In this document: piece after piece, positions 52,101 to 59,364 of the stretch | Position numbering within the stretch: the first letter of the stretch is position 1 | How the letters are laid out: every line of letters begins with the position of its first letter | Assembly: GCA_015061915.1 (NCBI GenBank) | Contig: SUVR01000012.1 | Span: 1-64,000 of the forward strand | Length of the DNA stretch: 64,000 bases | Direction of reading: 5' to 3' | Source: Lentisphaerota bacterium | Lineage (GTDB): Bacteria; Verrucomicrobiota; Lentisphaeria; Victivallales; UBA1829 | Made by a program: the position numbers and the translations under genes | Notes under the pieces: model-generated | Told to the model about the DNA's origin: nothing | What the model saw: only the letters and a program-made list of their open reading frames with translations | Databases searched by the model: none

Positions 52101-52456
52101 TCCCGGATACGGTCAAAGTCATTGGCGATCTGGCTTTCTTCGGCTGCTATCAGTTGGATGATGTTCAACTGCCAGCGGGGCTCACCCGGATCGGCGGTCA
52201 GGCGTTTCAGGAGTGTGCCTCCATGCGAAAGATCAAACTGCCGGATTCCCTCGTATTGATCGGCGGTCAGGCATTCAGCGGCTGTTCATCTTTGAAAGAA
52301 GTCACAATCCCGGACAGCGTGGAAAGTATCGGTCACGGTGCTTTTTCCGGCTGTACCGCCCTCAAGAGCATCAGTTTTCCCGCCCGTTTCTCCCGCGACT
52401 ACATCCGGAAGCTGGGGCTGCCATCCGACTGCAAGATCAAACGCCGCCCAAAATAA
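49181..52456 (+). CDS. transmembrane Ser/Thr kinase with triplicated BspA-type leucine-rich-repeat ectodomain
   Basis: In this 1091-residue protein, residues 13-280 form a Hanks-type kinase: Gly loop GSGGMG (21-26), Lys43, HRDIKPAN (Asp139) and DMG (157-159) instead of DFG. A charged linker and one membrane helix (about 325-344) follow. The outer part, 345-1091, consists of LRR_5-type repeats (IVIPDSVTSIGDKAF, VTIPDSVESIGHGAF). It falls into three similar modules starting near 380, 555 and 790, each opening with a GI.F....LLR.P pattern and closing with a LP.(D/E/N)C pattern; an acidic and Ala/Pro-rich linker (about 728-763) separates modules two and three. It looks like a receptor kinase whose ligand is unknown. 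Confidence 0.92.
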   Translation: MSFTLQKGDMIDKYCIERCLGSGGMGAVYLVRHTQLNALRAMKVLHTSTAEEDPEFRERFIREAKFAAKIQHTNIVSVMDVELESDSGFSYIVMEYIEGQTVCDILQQGPISEKQAIHIIIEAAKGLAYAAENGIVHRDIKPANIMIKKTGEVKLADMGIAKNINHTGNTLSLTMEGTMIGTPAYASPEQCRCARDVDTRADIYSLGATLYEMLTGKPPFSGKNEFDVIAKVLKRMPVPIEQLAPNIKPGIIKLVRKMMAKDPADRPQTMLDLLEELYKFERRQNNMLEPLQQKLIEKRAEEVAQKRLSVILNTTLKARQKKAIFYSVSGFILILAFSVGAFFYYKNRPIESTIQVGEHPAAKIIDQQNRITEDRDLGIVFNKNLKVLLRFPAKLQLTEYQIPAGITRIENMAFAENNTLKKIVIPDSVTSIGDKAFLDCTALEEIVLPDTITKLNSQTFSGCTAMKNIVLPDSLTMLDERTFSCCTSLENLILPASAQQVKDDCFTLCRNLKSITVPEQLADPEKIITWGLPENCAVICNGKEIFRTGPESVKDKSGIRFSKDGKTLLRYPPELGTTHYTIPDGITGIGEKAFSGCTDLKVVMIPPSVVFIDHNAFSGVQAVKLLPGNATFEMDAAGALIDKQEKRLVYFPRSYKGKYVIPDTVRAICNHVFYHCAVTELVVPESVEEIEDRAFSNCNALLSLTIPEKFFDTRIDTWNLPRDCQVNNLNEEEEEELEAPEAQKAQVAATPVQVAAAPAAPVVREFPLDMEKINADKKRGIVFSANNRSLLRYPTGLPDKSYTVPDGITSLDQNAFFAAQHLTEVTLPKSLRYIGPGAFSSTGMSKILLPENISGFSGTSFGLLEVTLSPENKFLIQHKDGTITTNGKEKTLLYVPKTLQGTYIVPEDVTTLPYAAFYYCKNLKTIKLHNGIKSISPSVFNSCASLRVMQLPTGMTSIPGSLFLHCSSLKYVTIPDTVKVIGDLAFFGCYQLDDVQLPAGLTRIGGQAFQECASMRKIKLPDSLVLIGGQAFSGCSSLKEVTIPDSVESIGHGAFSGCTALKSISFPARFSRDYIRKLGLPSDCKIKRRPK

Positions 52457-52480
52457 AAAAAGATGAAAAGCGACATACAA

Positions 52481-52514
52481 AAAAGCCCCGGAACATTTCT
52501 GTTTGCCGGGGCTT
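52481..52514. terminator. terminator between the LRR kinase and EF-G-like genes
   Basis: AAGCCCCGG (52483-52491) pairs perfectly with CCGGGGCTT (52506-52514). The T-run is stronger when read on the minus strand, so it mainly ends the EF-G-like gene; it can also slow the kinase transcript. Confidence 0.8.
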
Positions 52515-52549
52515 GTGTTTTGTTATGAACGGCTCAGCTCAACGCCGGA

Positions 52550-54583
52550 TCATTCATCATCATCCTGATTTTCGGCTGCGAATTTGGCAATGATCTCCGC
52601 CTGTACGTTTGCCGGTACATTTTCATAGCGGGCAAATTCCACTTCATGAGAACCTTTCCCCTGTGTCATGGAACGCAGTTCCGTTGCATAACGGAGGATC
52701 TCCGCACGGGGGATCTCGGTATCAAGCACGCAGAGACCGTCTTCCGATCCCATACCGAGGATCCTGCCGCGTTTGTGGTTCAGGTTGCCGGTAATATCGC
52801 CGGTATAGGCTTCCGGAACGGTGATCTTAACGTGCATAACAGGTTCCATCAAAACGGGTTTTGCCTTGCTCATTGCATCCTTGAACGCGCGTCTCGTGGC
52901 GATCTTGAACGCCATTTCGGAGGAGTCCACATCATGATGTTTGCCATCGAACACGGTCACGCGCATCTTTTCCACCACGCATCCGGCGAGCGGACCGCGC
53001 GCCATGGCTTCCAGAACGCCTTTTTCAACGGCAGGGATGTAGTTTTTCGGAATGGAGCCGCCAACGACTGCATTGACAAATTCAAACTCTTCCGCAGGTT
53101 CGATCCGCAGATGCACTTCTGCAAACTGACCGTGACCGCCGGACTGCTTTTTGTGGCGGTATGCGGCTTCGCCTCTGGCATTGATCGTTTCCCGGTACGG
53201 GATCTTCGGCGGATCCAGCTGCACTTCAACTTTTGCGATGGCTTTCAGGTTGCGGACCGCATTCATCAGGTGTTGTTCGCCCATGCCCTGAAGCAGCGTT
53301 TCGTGGGTTTCATCGCAGCGCTGCAGCTTGATCGTGGGATCACATTCCGCCAGTTTCTGGATGCCCTGTACGATCTTATCTTCATCGCCGCTGCGGACGG
53401 CGCGAATCGCATAGGAGATGACCGGGTTCGGGTAGAGCTGACGACTCATGGCGTGATTGTTGGTCAGGGATTCACCCAGCGTATCGCCGGTCTTGGTACC
53501 TTTCAGTTTGGCGATCCCGCAAATACAGCCGGGGCAGACCTGATCCACCGGGATCTGGTTCTTGCCGTTCAGCAGAACAAGCTGACCGAGGTGTTCTTTG
53601 TTCTGGGTGTTCAGATTGAAAATATCCTGATTGGACTTGATCGTTCCGGTCAGAACCCGGAAGTACGCCATCTGTCCGATAAAGGAATCCAGTGCGCTCT
53701 TGAACACAAACGCAGCAGCATCGCCGTCTTCCTTCGGTTCCACCACCGTGCCGTCGGCGGCGGGGCGGATCCGTTCCAGCGGGTTCGGCATAAGATAGGT
53801 CAGACCGTTCATCATCTCACTGACACCGATATCTTTCGCTGCACTGGTGGCAAAGACAGGAACCAGATCGCCGGCAAAGATGGCATTGTGCAGACCTTTG
53901 GAGATCTCTTCTTCCGTAAGGCTCTCGCCGCCGAGGTAGCGTTCCATCAGTTCTTCATTGGATTCCGCCACGGTATCCAGCAGCTGTTCTTTATACTTGG
54001 CGACCATATCTTTCAGGTCATCCGGGATCTCACTTTCCGGCGTGGTCAGGACGCTGACGACACGGGAGAGGTTTTCTTCTTTTCCCACCGGCAGAGTCAT
54101 CGGCACACAAACGGTCTTGCCGTATGCTTCCTGCAGCTGATCGAGTACCCGGAAGAAATCGGTCTGGGTACGGTCAAGACGGTTCACGACCACCAGTTTC
54201 GGGATCTTGAATTCTTTGGCATAGCGCCATGCACGGGTGGTACCGATTTCGATCCCGGCATCGCCATCCAGCACGATCGCGGCAAAACCGCAGGACCGGA
54301 ACGCAGAAATGACTTCCCCGACGAACTCGCCGTAGCCGGGGGTATCCGTAAAGAAGAAATGATTTCCTTCCCACGAACAGTTCAGGTAAGCAGAATAAAT
54401 ACTGGAACGTTTCTCCTGTTCATCGGGGGTAAAGTCGGAGACACTCGTTCCTGTATCAACAGAACCGAGCCGCTCCACTGCACCTGCCTTAAATAACATG
54501 AGGTCACAGAGAGTAGTTTTGCCGGACCCATTATGTCCAGCCACAGCAAAGTTGCGGATTTTTCCGGGGTTTTCGATCTTCAT
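52550..54583 (-). CDS. elongation factor G-like GTPase (EF-G paralogue)
   Basis: The 677-residue translation-factor GTPase has GHNGSGKTTL (P-loop), DTPGYGEF (G3) and NRLDR in place of the usual NKxD G4 motif. GGHGQFAEVHLRIEP (domain IV start) and RGRILGMG near the C-terminus are visible. It is shorter and more divergent than canonical EF-G, fitting the EF-G-like/EF-G2 group, whose role (recycling, stress or tetracycline-like protection) varies. GGAG precedes the ATG and a promoter lies upstream. The canonical fusA should lie elsewhere. Confidence 0.93.
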   Translation of the reverse strand: MKIENPGKIRNFAVAGHNGSGKTTLCDLMLFKAGAVERLGSVDTGTSVSDFTPDEQEKRSSIYSAYLNCSWEGNHFFFTDTPGYGEFVGEVISAFRSCGFAAIVLDGDAGIEIGTTRAWRYAKEFKIPKLVVVNRLDRTQTDFFRVLDQLQEAYGKTVCVPMTLPVGKEENLSRVVSVLTTPESEIPDDLKDMVAKYKEQLLDTVAESNEELMERYLGGESLTEEEISKGLHNAIFAGDLVPVFATSAAKDIGVSEMMNGLTYLMPNPLERIRPAADGTVVEPKEDGDAAAFVFKSALDSFIGQMAYFRVLTGTIKSNQDIFNLNTQNKEHLGQLVLLNGKNQIPVDQVCPGCICGIAKLKGTKTGDTLGESLTNNHAMSRQLYPNPVISYAIRAVRSGDEDKIVQGIQKLAECDPTIKLQRCDETHETLLQGMGEQHLMNAVRNLKAIAKVEVQLDPPKIPYRETINARGEAAYRHKKQSGGHGQFAEVHLRIEPAEEFEFVNAVVGGSIPKNYIPAVEKGVLEAMARGPLAGCVVEKMRVTVFDGKHHDVDSSEMAFKIATRRAFKDAMSKAKPVLMEPVMHVKITVPEAYTGDITGNLNHKRGRILGMGSEDGLCVLDTEIPRAEILRYATELRSMTQGKGSHEVEFARYENVPANVQAEIIAKFAAENQDDDE

Positions 54584-54664
54584 GATCCATTGCTCCTTTC
54601 GTCAGTGTGAAACCTTAAAATTATTGTAAGAGAACATTTCCAGCATTCGTTGGAATCCGTTGTA

Positions 54665-54693
54665 ATCATAACACGCGTTTTTTTCGTTGTCAA
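54665..54693 (-). promoter_or_regulatory. sigma-70 promoter of the EF-G-like gene
   Basis: On the minus strand TTGACA (54693-54688), 17 bases and TATGAT (54670-54665), near-consensus. Confidence 0.8.
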
Positions 54694-54744
54694 ACGGCTT
54701 TTCTGAATTTTTTTCGGATTTTTTGCCCTTTCTGACCATTCTGC

Positions 54745-54773
54745 TTGCTTTTTTGACAATTTTGTGGTAAATT
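54745..54773 (+). promoter_or_regulatory. sigma-70 promoter of the isomerase-pnuT-TPK operon
   Basis: TTGCTT (54745-54750), 17 bases and TAAATT (54768-54773), 44 bases before the ATG. No thiamine-pyrophosphate riboswitch fits into this short leader. Confidence 0.6.
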
Positions 54774-54817
54774 ATAAGCGTATTTTTGATTTTTTTTTGA
54801 ACAAGGAGCTGTCTTTT

Positions 54818-55711
54818 ATGAAAGTGACACTGGCAAACCTGACCGATTTCGGATGTTTCAATGACATCCCGGAATATTACCATAATTATATCTTTGAAGA
54901 ATGGCGCACCCACGGCGCAGATAAAATGGTCTTCACCGTTGCCATGATGGAAAAAGCTGTCCTTGATCCCGAATTTGCTGCCCGATTCATCAAAAAAGCG
55001 GCGGACCACGGCTTGCAATTCACCGATGCACACGTGCCGTGGTATCCGGTCTGGGCGCTCAACACGCCACCGGAATATAAAGAGGAGATGTTGAAAAACA
55101 ACTCCCGTGCGCTGGAACTCTGCGGAGAATGTGGAGCAAAAACGCTGACGATCCACGTGGGTGACAATATCTGCCGGAATACCTCGTTCGATCCTCAAAA
55201 GGCGCACGACTGGCTGGATGCCACACTGGAAAAACTGATCCCGGTCGCTGAAAAAAACAAGGTCGTTCTCTGTATTGAAAACATCATCGCCCCCACCGAC
55301 CAGCCGGATGAACTGCTGCGCTGTTTCGCAAAATTCTCCTCGCCGTACTTCGGCTGCTGTTACGACTCCGGTCATGCCAACGTGATGGAAAGCTTCCCCG
55401 GCAAAGATCCGCAGCGGCTCTGCTCCTGGATCAAAGACACTCTCTGGCAGGGGAACCCGAAATATTATGATGGCGATACCATCACGGCTCTGCTGCCCCA
55501 TATCGTTACCTGTCACCTGCACGATAATGACGGATACGAAGATCAGCACCTTCCGCCGGGACGCGGCACGGTCAAGTGGGATCATGTGCTTTCTTCGCTG
55601 GAACAGGCGCCCCGTCTGCTGACGATCCAGAACGAAGCCAATGCCCTGCGCGATGGCGGCACCTCCATCGCCGCCATGCACGAAGCCTTCCGGAAAGTCG
55701 GGTTCCAATGA
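54818..55711 (+). CDS. sugar phosphate isomerase/epimerase (xylose-isomerase-like barrel)
   Basis: This 297-residue TIM barrel has the metal-site pattern of the AP-endonuclease-2 superfamily: Glu in LCIENI, YDSGHANVM with Asp and His, and THIVTCHLHDN with two His and Asp near the C-terminus. It would interconvert ketoses or related sugars. AAGGAG precedes the ATG by about 11 bases; the upstream open frame was rejected as lacking a site. The stop overlaps the transporter start (ATGA). Its link to thiamine genes is unexplained. Confidence 0.87.
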   Translation: MKVTLANLTDFGCFNDIPEYYHNYIFEEWRTHGADKMVFTVAMMEKAVLDPEFAARFIKKAADHGLQFTDAHVPWYPVWALNTPPEYKEEMLKNNSRALELCGECGAKTLTIHVGDNICRNTSFDPQKAHDWLDATLEKLIPVAEKNKVVLCIENIIAPTDQPDELLRCFAKFSSPYFGCCYDSGHANVMESFPGKDPQRLCSWIKDTLWQGNPKYYDGDTITALLPHIVTCHLHDNDGYEDQHLPPGRGTVKWDHVLSSLEQAPRLLTIQNEANALRDGGTSIAAMHEAFRKVGFQ

Positions 55712-56412
55712 AAAAACTTTTCTCCGATGCCCTGAAAGGCTGGTCCCTTCCTGATCTTCTGCTGCTCTCCACGGCAGCTGTTCTCCTGCTCGCGCTGATG
55801 ATTTACGACGGCGCACAGGATGTGATTGGTGTCATCAGCGCTCTGACCGGGATCCTTTACACGCTGCTTGCCGGAAAAGGGAAAGCACTCTGTTACATCT
55901 TCGGGATTATCAACACGATCCTTTACGGATATGTGGCGTACGCCGGAGGTGTCTATGGCGACATGGCATTGAACTGGCTTTATTATCTGCCGATGATGTT
56001 CGTGGGACTTTACACCTGGAGCAGACATACGGAAACGGCTTCCGGCGGCGTGTTCCGTAAAAAGCTGACATCCTTCCAGCGGATGCGGATCATCGGTCTT
56101 ACCGGGATCGGGTGGCTGATCCTGTGGTCGCTGCTGGACTACTCCGGCGGTTCTTCCCCCATCCTCGATGGAGCAACGACTGCCTTGAGCATCGCTGCCA
56201 TGATCCTCGGCGTGATGCGCTGTTTTGAACAGTGGCTTGCCTGGACCGCCGTCAATACCCTCTCCATCCTTATGTGGTTCCGGCTCTGGCAACGGGGAGA
56301 AGGCAGCCTTTCCACACTCATCATGTGGGGTGTATTCCTCATTTGCGGGATCATCTTTACAGTGCAATGGCTGAAGAAAAAAGAAGATGAACCGGCGGAG
56401 GCGGCACAATGA
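55708..56412 (+). CDS. PnuC-family transporter, probably thiamine (PnuT)
   Basis: This inner-membrane protein of about 234 residues has seven or so helices. The family stretch is GDMALNWLYYLPMMFVGLYTW, and the C-terminal helix contains EQWLAWTAVNTLSI. PnuC relatives move vitamins by facilitated diffusion, and phosphorylation inside traps them. The thiamine pyrophosphokinase gene overlapping its end argues for thiamine rather than nicotinamide riboside. That assignment is inference from context. The start overlaps the isomerase stop by 4 bases. Confidence 0.87.
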   Translation: MKKLFSDALKGWSLPDLLLLSTAAVLLLALMIYDGAQDVIGVISALTGILYTLLAGKGKALCYIFGIINTILYGYVAYAGGVYGDMALNWLYYLPMMFVGLYTWSRHTETASGGVFRKKLTSFQRMRIIGLTGIGWLILWSLLDYSGGSSPILDGATTALSIAAMILGVMRCFEQWLAWTAVNTLSILMWFRLWQRGEGSLSTLIMWGVFLICGIIFTVQWLKKKEDEPAEAAQ

Positions 56413-57038
56413 ATGTAGTCATCGTTGCAGACGGCACTTTTCCGACACATCCCCTGCCCCTTTCTGCGTTGAAAGAAGCCGACATCATCATTGCCTGCGA
56501 CGGTGCGGCAAAAACATTGCTTCATGCCGGGTTCATGCCTCATTGTGTGGTGGGCGATCTGGATACACTGGAGAAAGAGATCCAGCAACAACTGAAAGAC
56601 CGTCTGGAACATGAGACCGAACAGGAGACAAACGACTTGAGCAAAGCGTTCCGCTCCGCCTTGAGAAAGATGTCTGCAGCCGATACCCTCACCATTCTCG
56701 GCGCCACAGGGAAGCGGGAAGATCACACACTGGGCAATCTTTCACTCCTTGCCGATTTCGCCGGACAACACAGCAGGATCCGTCTGCTGACCGATCATGG
56801 AACATTTCTGCCGGTGACCGGTACAGCCGTGATCCCGTGCCATCCCGGTCAGGCGGTCTCCTTCTTCAATCCCACGGGGAATCCGGTCCGGCTCACCGGT
56901 AACAATCTGAAATATCCGGTTTGTGATCTTGCACTCGACCGCTGGTGGACCGCTACCCTCAACACGGCAACGGCAGACACCCTTGAACTGAAAACAACCC
57001 CCGCCGATGCCACGGTGATCGTGTTCCTGAATCATTGA
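56409..57038 (+). CDS. thiamine pyrophosphokinase
   Basis: It transfers pyrophosphate from ATP to thiamine, giving thiamine pyrophosphate. The 209-residue protein shows ACDGAAKTLL, VVGDLDTL (metal-binding Asp pair), TNDLSKAF and LGATGKREDHTLGN, all family landmarks. The C-terminal beta domain is present. GGAGG precedes the ATG, which overlaps the transporter stop. With the PnuC-type transporter it makes an uptake-and-trap pair. Confidence 0.93.
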   Translation: MNVVIVADGTFPTHPLPLSALKEADIIIACDGAAKTLLHAGFMPHCVVGDLDTLEKEIQQQLKDRLEHETEQETNDLSKAFRSALRKMSAADTLTILGATGKREDHTLGNLSLLADFAGQHSRIRLLTDHGTFLPVTGTAVIPCHPGQAVSFFNPTGNPVRLTGNNLKYPVCDLALDRWWTATLNTATADTLELKTTPADATVIVFLNH

Positions 57039-57044
57039 TCGCAC

Positions 57045-57072
57045 TTGATTTTTTGTTCTTCCGTGCTATATT
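57045..57072 (+). promoter_or_regulatory. sigma-70 promoter of the 57103 gene
   Basis: TTGATT (57045-57050), 16 bases and TATATT (57067-57072), right after the thiamine pyrophosphokinase stop. Confidence 0.72.
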
Positions 57073-57102
57073 ATACGCTCATTTTCAATACGGAGAAGAA
57101 CA

Positions 57103-57753
57103 ATGACAAAAGAATATTACACAAGTTTCGGTAAAGACCAATGGAACCGCGAAGACTGGCTCGTGGTCCGCAGCCCGCGCTGGGAAGATGTGAGCCACTG
57201 GCTCCAGAACGATGACTGCATTGCAAATTATGTACCGGATGACCTGAAGCCGGAAGATATGCAGATGGGACGCGACCGGACCGGCGAAAGCTATATCAGT
57301 ATGCTCCTGAAACAGCCGGTCACCGGCAGCGTCCGCCTTTCCACGACCTGCGCTTTCGACAGCCGTATGGCTCCCCTGATCGTGCTTTCCCGGGAATTGG
57401 GTCCGGTCCACCATGAACATCTGGAAGTGGTGCTGTACGACCGGGGCGTGAACCTGTGGCATCATTTCTACAAGGACGGCAAGCCCTCCTGGAAGCTGCT
57501 CTCCTTCATCGAGCTGGATCTGGCGATCGGGGAAAAGCACATCCTTACCGCCGAGATGATCTTCACCCACAAGGGCAGATTCCTCCTGATGGGATGCGAT
57601 GGAAAAACATTCGGATGCCGGATCGCAGACGACTGGCCCGAAACTTATTATGTGGGCTTCACCGGTTGCGAAGGCAGAAACCGGTTCTACGATTTCCGTG
57701 TCATTCCCGGCAGAACCGACTCCGAGGCAATGAAGGAGCGGGTCTCCGATTAA
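57103..57753 (+). CDS. hypothetical beta-rich protein, possibly concanavalin-like
   Basis: The 216-residue cytosolic protein has no recognised family. Alternating beta-like segments (GSVRLSTTCAFD, HEHLEVVLYDRGVNLWHHF, GEKHILTAEMIFTHKGRFLLMGCDG, YYVGFTGCEGRNRFYDFRV) suggest a lectin-like jelly roll of the type that binds sugars. GGAGAAGAAC precedes the ATG. It is a single-gene unit with its own promoter. Its terminator-like hairpin lies inside the end of the convergent transporter gene. Confidence 0.65.
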   Translation: MTKEYYTSFGKDQWNREDWLVVRSPRWEDVSHWLQNDDCIANYVPDDLKPEDMQMGRDRTGESYISMLLKQPVTGSVRLSTTCAFDSRMAPLIVLSRELGPVHHEHLEVVLYDRGVNLWHHFYKDGKPSWKLLSFIELDLAIGEKHILTAEMIFTHKGRFLLMGCDGKTFGCRIADDWPETYYVGFTGCEGRNRFYDFRVIPGRTDSEAMKERVSD

Positions 57754-57765
57754 GTCTGAAAAAAA

Positions 57766-59178
57766 TTATGCTCCAAGAAGACCGGTCAGCTTATCCAGCA
57801 GTCCGGTCTTTTTCAGCATCCCGATCGCCCAGATCGTCAGGATGACCAGCGGCAGGCCCCAGCGCAGATAGTGCCGCACGATCCACGGGAACTTCCAGCC
57901 GATCCCGGTGTTCAGTTCCCCGTAGAAATTCTTTGCGCCCCAGCCGTAACGGTTCATACAGAACACAGTCAGATAAAGCGCCCCGAGAGGCAGCAGGTTA
58001 TCGCTCACGATAAAGTCTTCCAAGTCAAGCACATTGGTTCCTTCACCCAGAGGTTGAAAACTTTTCCACAGATTGAACCCGAGAATACAGGGCATTGAAA
58101 GGATCAGCAGAGCGCCCCCGAAAACCGAACAGGATTTTTTCCGTTCCCACTTGAGTTCATCGATCCCGAACGCCGCCAGATTTTCAAACACAGCGATCAG
58201 CGTGGAAAGGGCGGCAATGCTCAAAAACAGGAAGAACAGGCATCCCCAGAACGCGCCGAAGGGCATACTCTGGAACACATTGGGAAGCGTTACAAAAATC
58301 AGCGCCGGTCCCTGTCCGGGGTCGATATTGAACGCAGCGCAGGCGGGGAACACGATCAAACCGGAGCAGATCGCCATAGAGGTATCCAACACCGTGATCC
58401 ACACCCCTTCCTGCGGCAGAGAGCGGTCCCGCCCGATATAACTGCCGCAGATGGCAATGCTGCCGATGCCGAGACTGAGCGTAAAAAACGCCTGTGCCAT
58501 AGCCGCGTGGACCGTTTCCAGAAGACCGTTCCGGATAAAATGTTCCGGGCTGGGATCCAGGAAAAAGTTGATCCCCTCACCCGCATTTGGCAGGGAAAGA
58601 GAACGGACAACCAGCAGGATCAGTAGAAAAAACAGTCCGATCATCATGTACTTGATGGATTTTTCAATGGTCTTCCGGACACCGCCCATACAGATCACAA
58701 TCGTCAGCACCGTCACGAACACGGTATAACCGATCTGTTTCCACGGATTTTCAAGGAAAGATCCGAAGTAAGCGCCGCACTCCGCCGGGGTCATGCCGTT
58801 GAAGACACCGCGCACAAAGTCCACCGCATACGCCAGCAACCACCCGGTGACCGGAGCGTAGAACATCAACAGGATCAGATTCCCCGCGAACAGTACATAG
58901 GCAAATCCGGACCAGCGGAAACGGGTCTCCGGATTCTGCAGATTCCGGAAAGCGCCGGGATAGGTGCTGCGCCCTGCTCTGCCGAGAGAAAGTTCCATCA
59001 GCAGCACGGGGAAACCGAGGATCGCCAGAAAGAAAAAGTAAAGCAGCACAAAAAGTCCGCCGCCGTATTGTCCCACGATATACGGGAAACGCCACACGTT
59101 ACCGAGCCCGATCGCGCAGCCGGCTGTCATCAGAATAAAACCCAAACGGGATGCAAAAAGTTCACGCTGTTGTGCCAT
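57766..59178 (-). CDS. sodium:neurotransmitter-type symporter (NSS/LeuT family)
   Basis: The 470-residue inner-membrane protein has 11-12 helices in the LeuT fold. The N-terminus carries the family signature AGCAIGLGNVWRFPYIVGQYGGG with the sodium and substrate site of TM1. TM6 (AFFTLSLGIGSIAICGSYIG) has the broken-helix Gly/Ser pattern. It imports amino acids or related amines with sodium. ATG 59178 was chosen over a TTG two codons earlier; AGGA stands 10 bases upstream. A palindrome overlaps its -10. Confidence 0.94.
   Translation of the reverse strand: MAQQRELFASRLGFILMTAGCAIGLGNVWRFPYIVGQYGGGLFVLLYFFFLAILGFPVLLMELSLGRAGRSTYPGAFRNLQNPETRFRWSGFAYVLFAGNLILLMFYAPVTGWLLAYAVDFVRGVFNGMTPAECGAYFGSFLENPWKQIGYTVFVTVLTIVICMGGVRKTIEKSIKYMMIGLFFLLILLVVRSLSLPNAGEGINFFLDPSPEHFIRNGLLETVHAAMAQAFFTLSLGIGSIAICGSYIGRDRSLPQEGVWITVLDTSMAICSGLIVFPACAAFNIDPGQGPALIFVTLPNVFQSMPFGAFWGCLFFLFLSIAALSTLIAVFENLAAFGIDELKWERKKSCSVFGGALLILSMPCILGFNLWKSFQPLGEGTNVLDLEDFIVSDNLLPLGALYLTVFCMNRYGWGAKNFYGELNTGIGWKFPWIVRHYLRWGLPLVILTIWAIGMLKKTGLLDKLTGLLGA
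57778..57813 (+). terminator. plus-strand terminator inside the convergent transporter gene
   Basis: AAGACCGG (57778-57785) pairs perfectly with CCGGTCTT (57803-57810) and three more T follow. It would end the 57103 transcript. It lies within the last codons of the opposite-strand transporter gene (stop at 57766). Confidence 0.55.
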
Positions 59179-59205
59179 AATCAAAAAATCCTGTTGTTGT
59201 GTTAT

Positions 59206-59250
59206 TTTACATTATTTTGTAAATATACTGCAAGACATACCATTTTGCAA
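59206..59250 (-). promoter_or_regulatory. promoter of the NSS transporter with palindrome TTTACA/TGTAAA
   Basis: On the minus strand TTGCAA (59250-59245), 17 bases and TATATT (59227-59222). The inverted repeat TTTACA-ttattt-TGTAAA (59206-59223) begins at the -10 and covers the start site, an operator-like position. Confidence 0.65.
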
Positions 59251-59291
59251 CCCGGACAAAACATTTTTCCAAAAAAGGTCTTTTTTCACGC

Positions 59292-59319
59292 TTGACTTTT
59301 CCGGTGTCCGGGGTAAAGT
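59292..59319 (+). promoter_or_regulatory. sigma-70 promoter of the nitrilase-GDPD gene
   Basis: TTGACT (59292-59297), 16 bases and TAAAGT (59314-59319), 45 bases before the ATG. Confidence 0.68.
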
Positions 59320-59364
59320 AATCCGGAACACAGAGAAAAATCAATCAACGTGAGGAAAAACGGT

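Noticed and set aside
54774-54817. Possible thiamine riboswitch before the PnuT/TPK operon
   Set aside because: The leader is too short and lacks the CTGAGA and ACCTGA core words.
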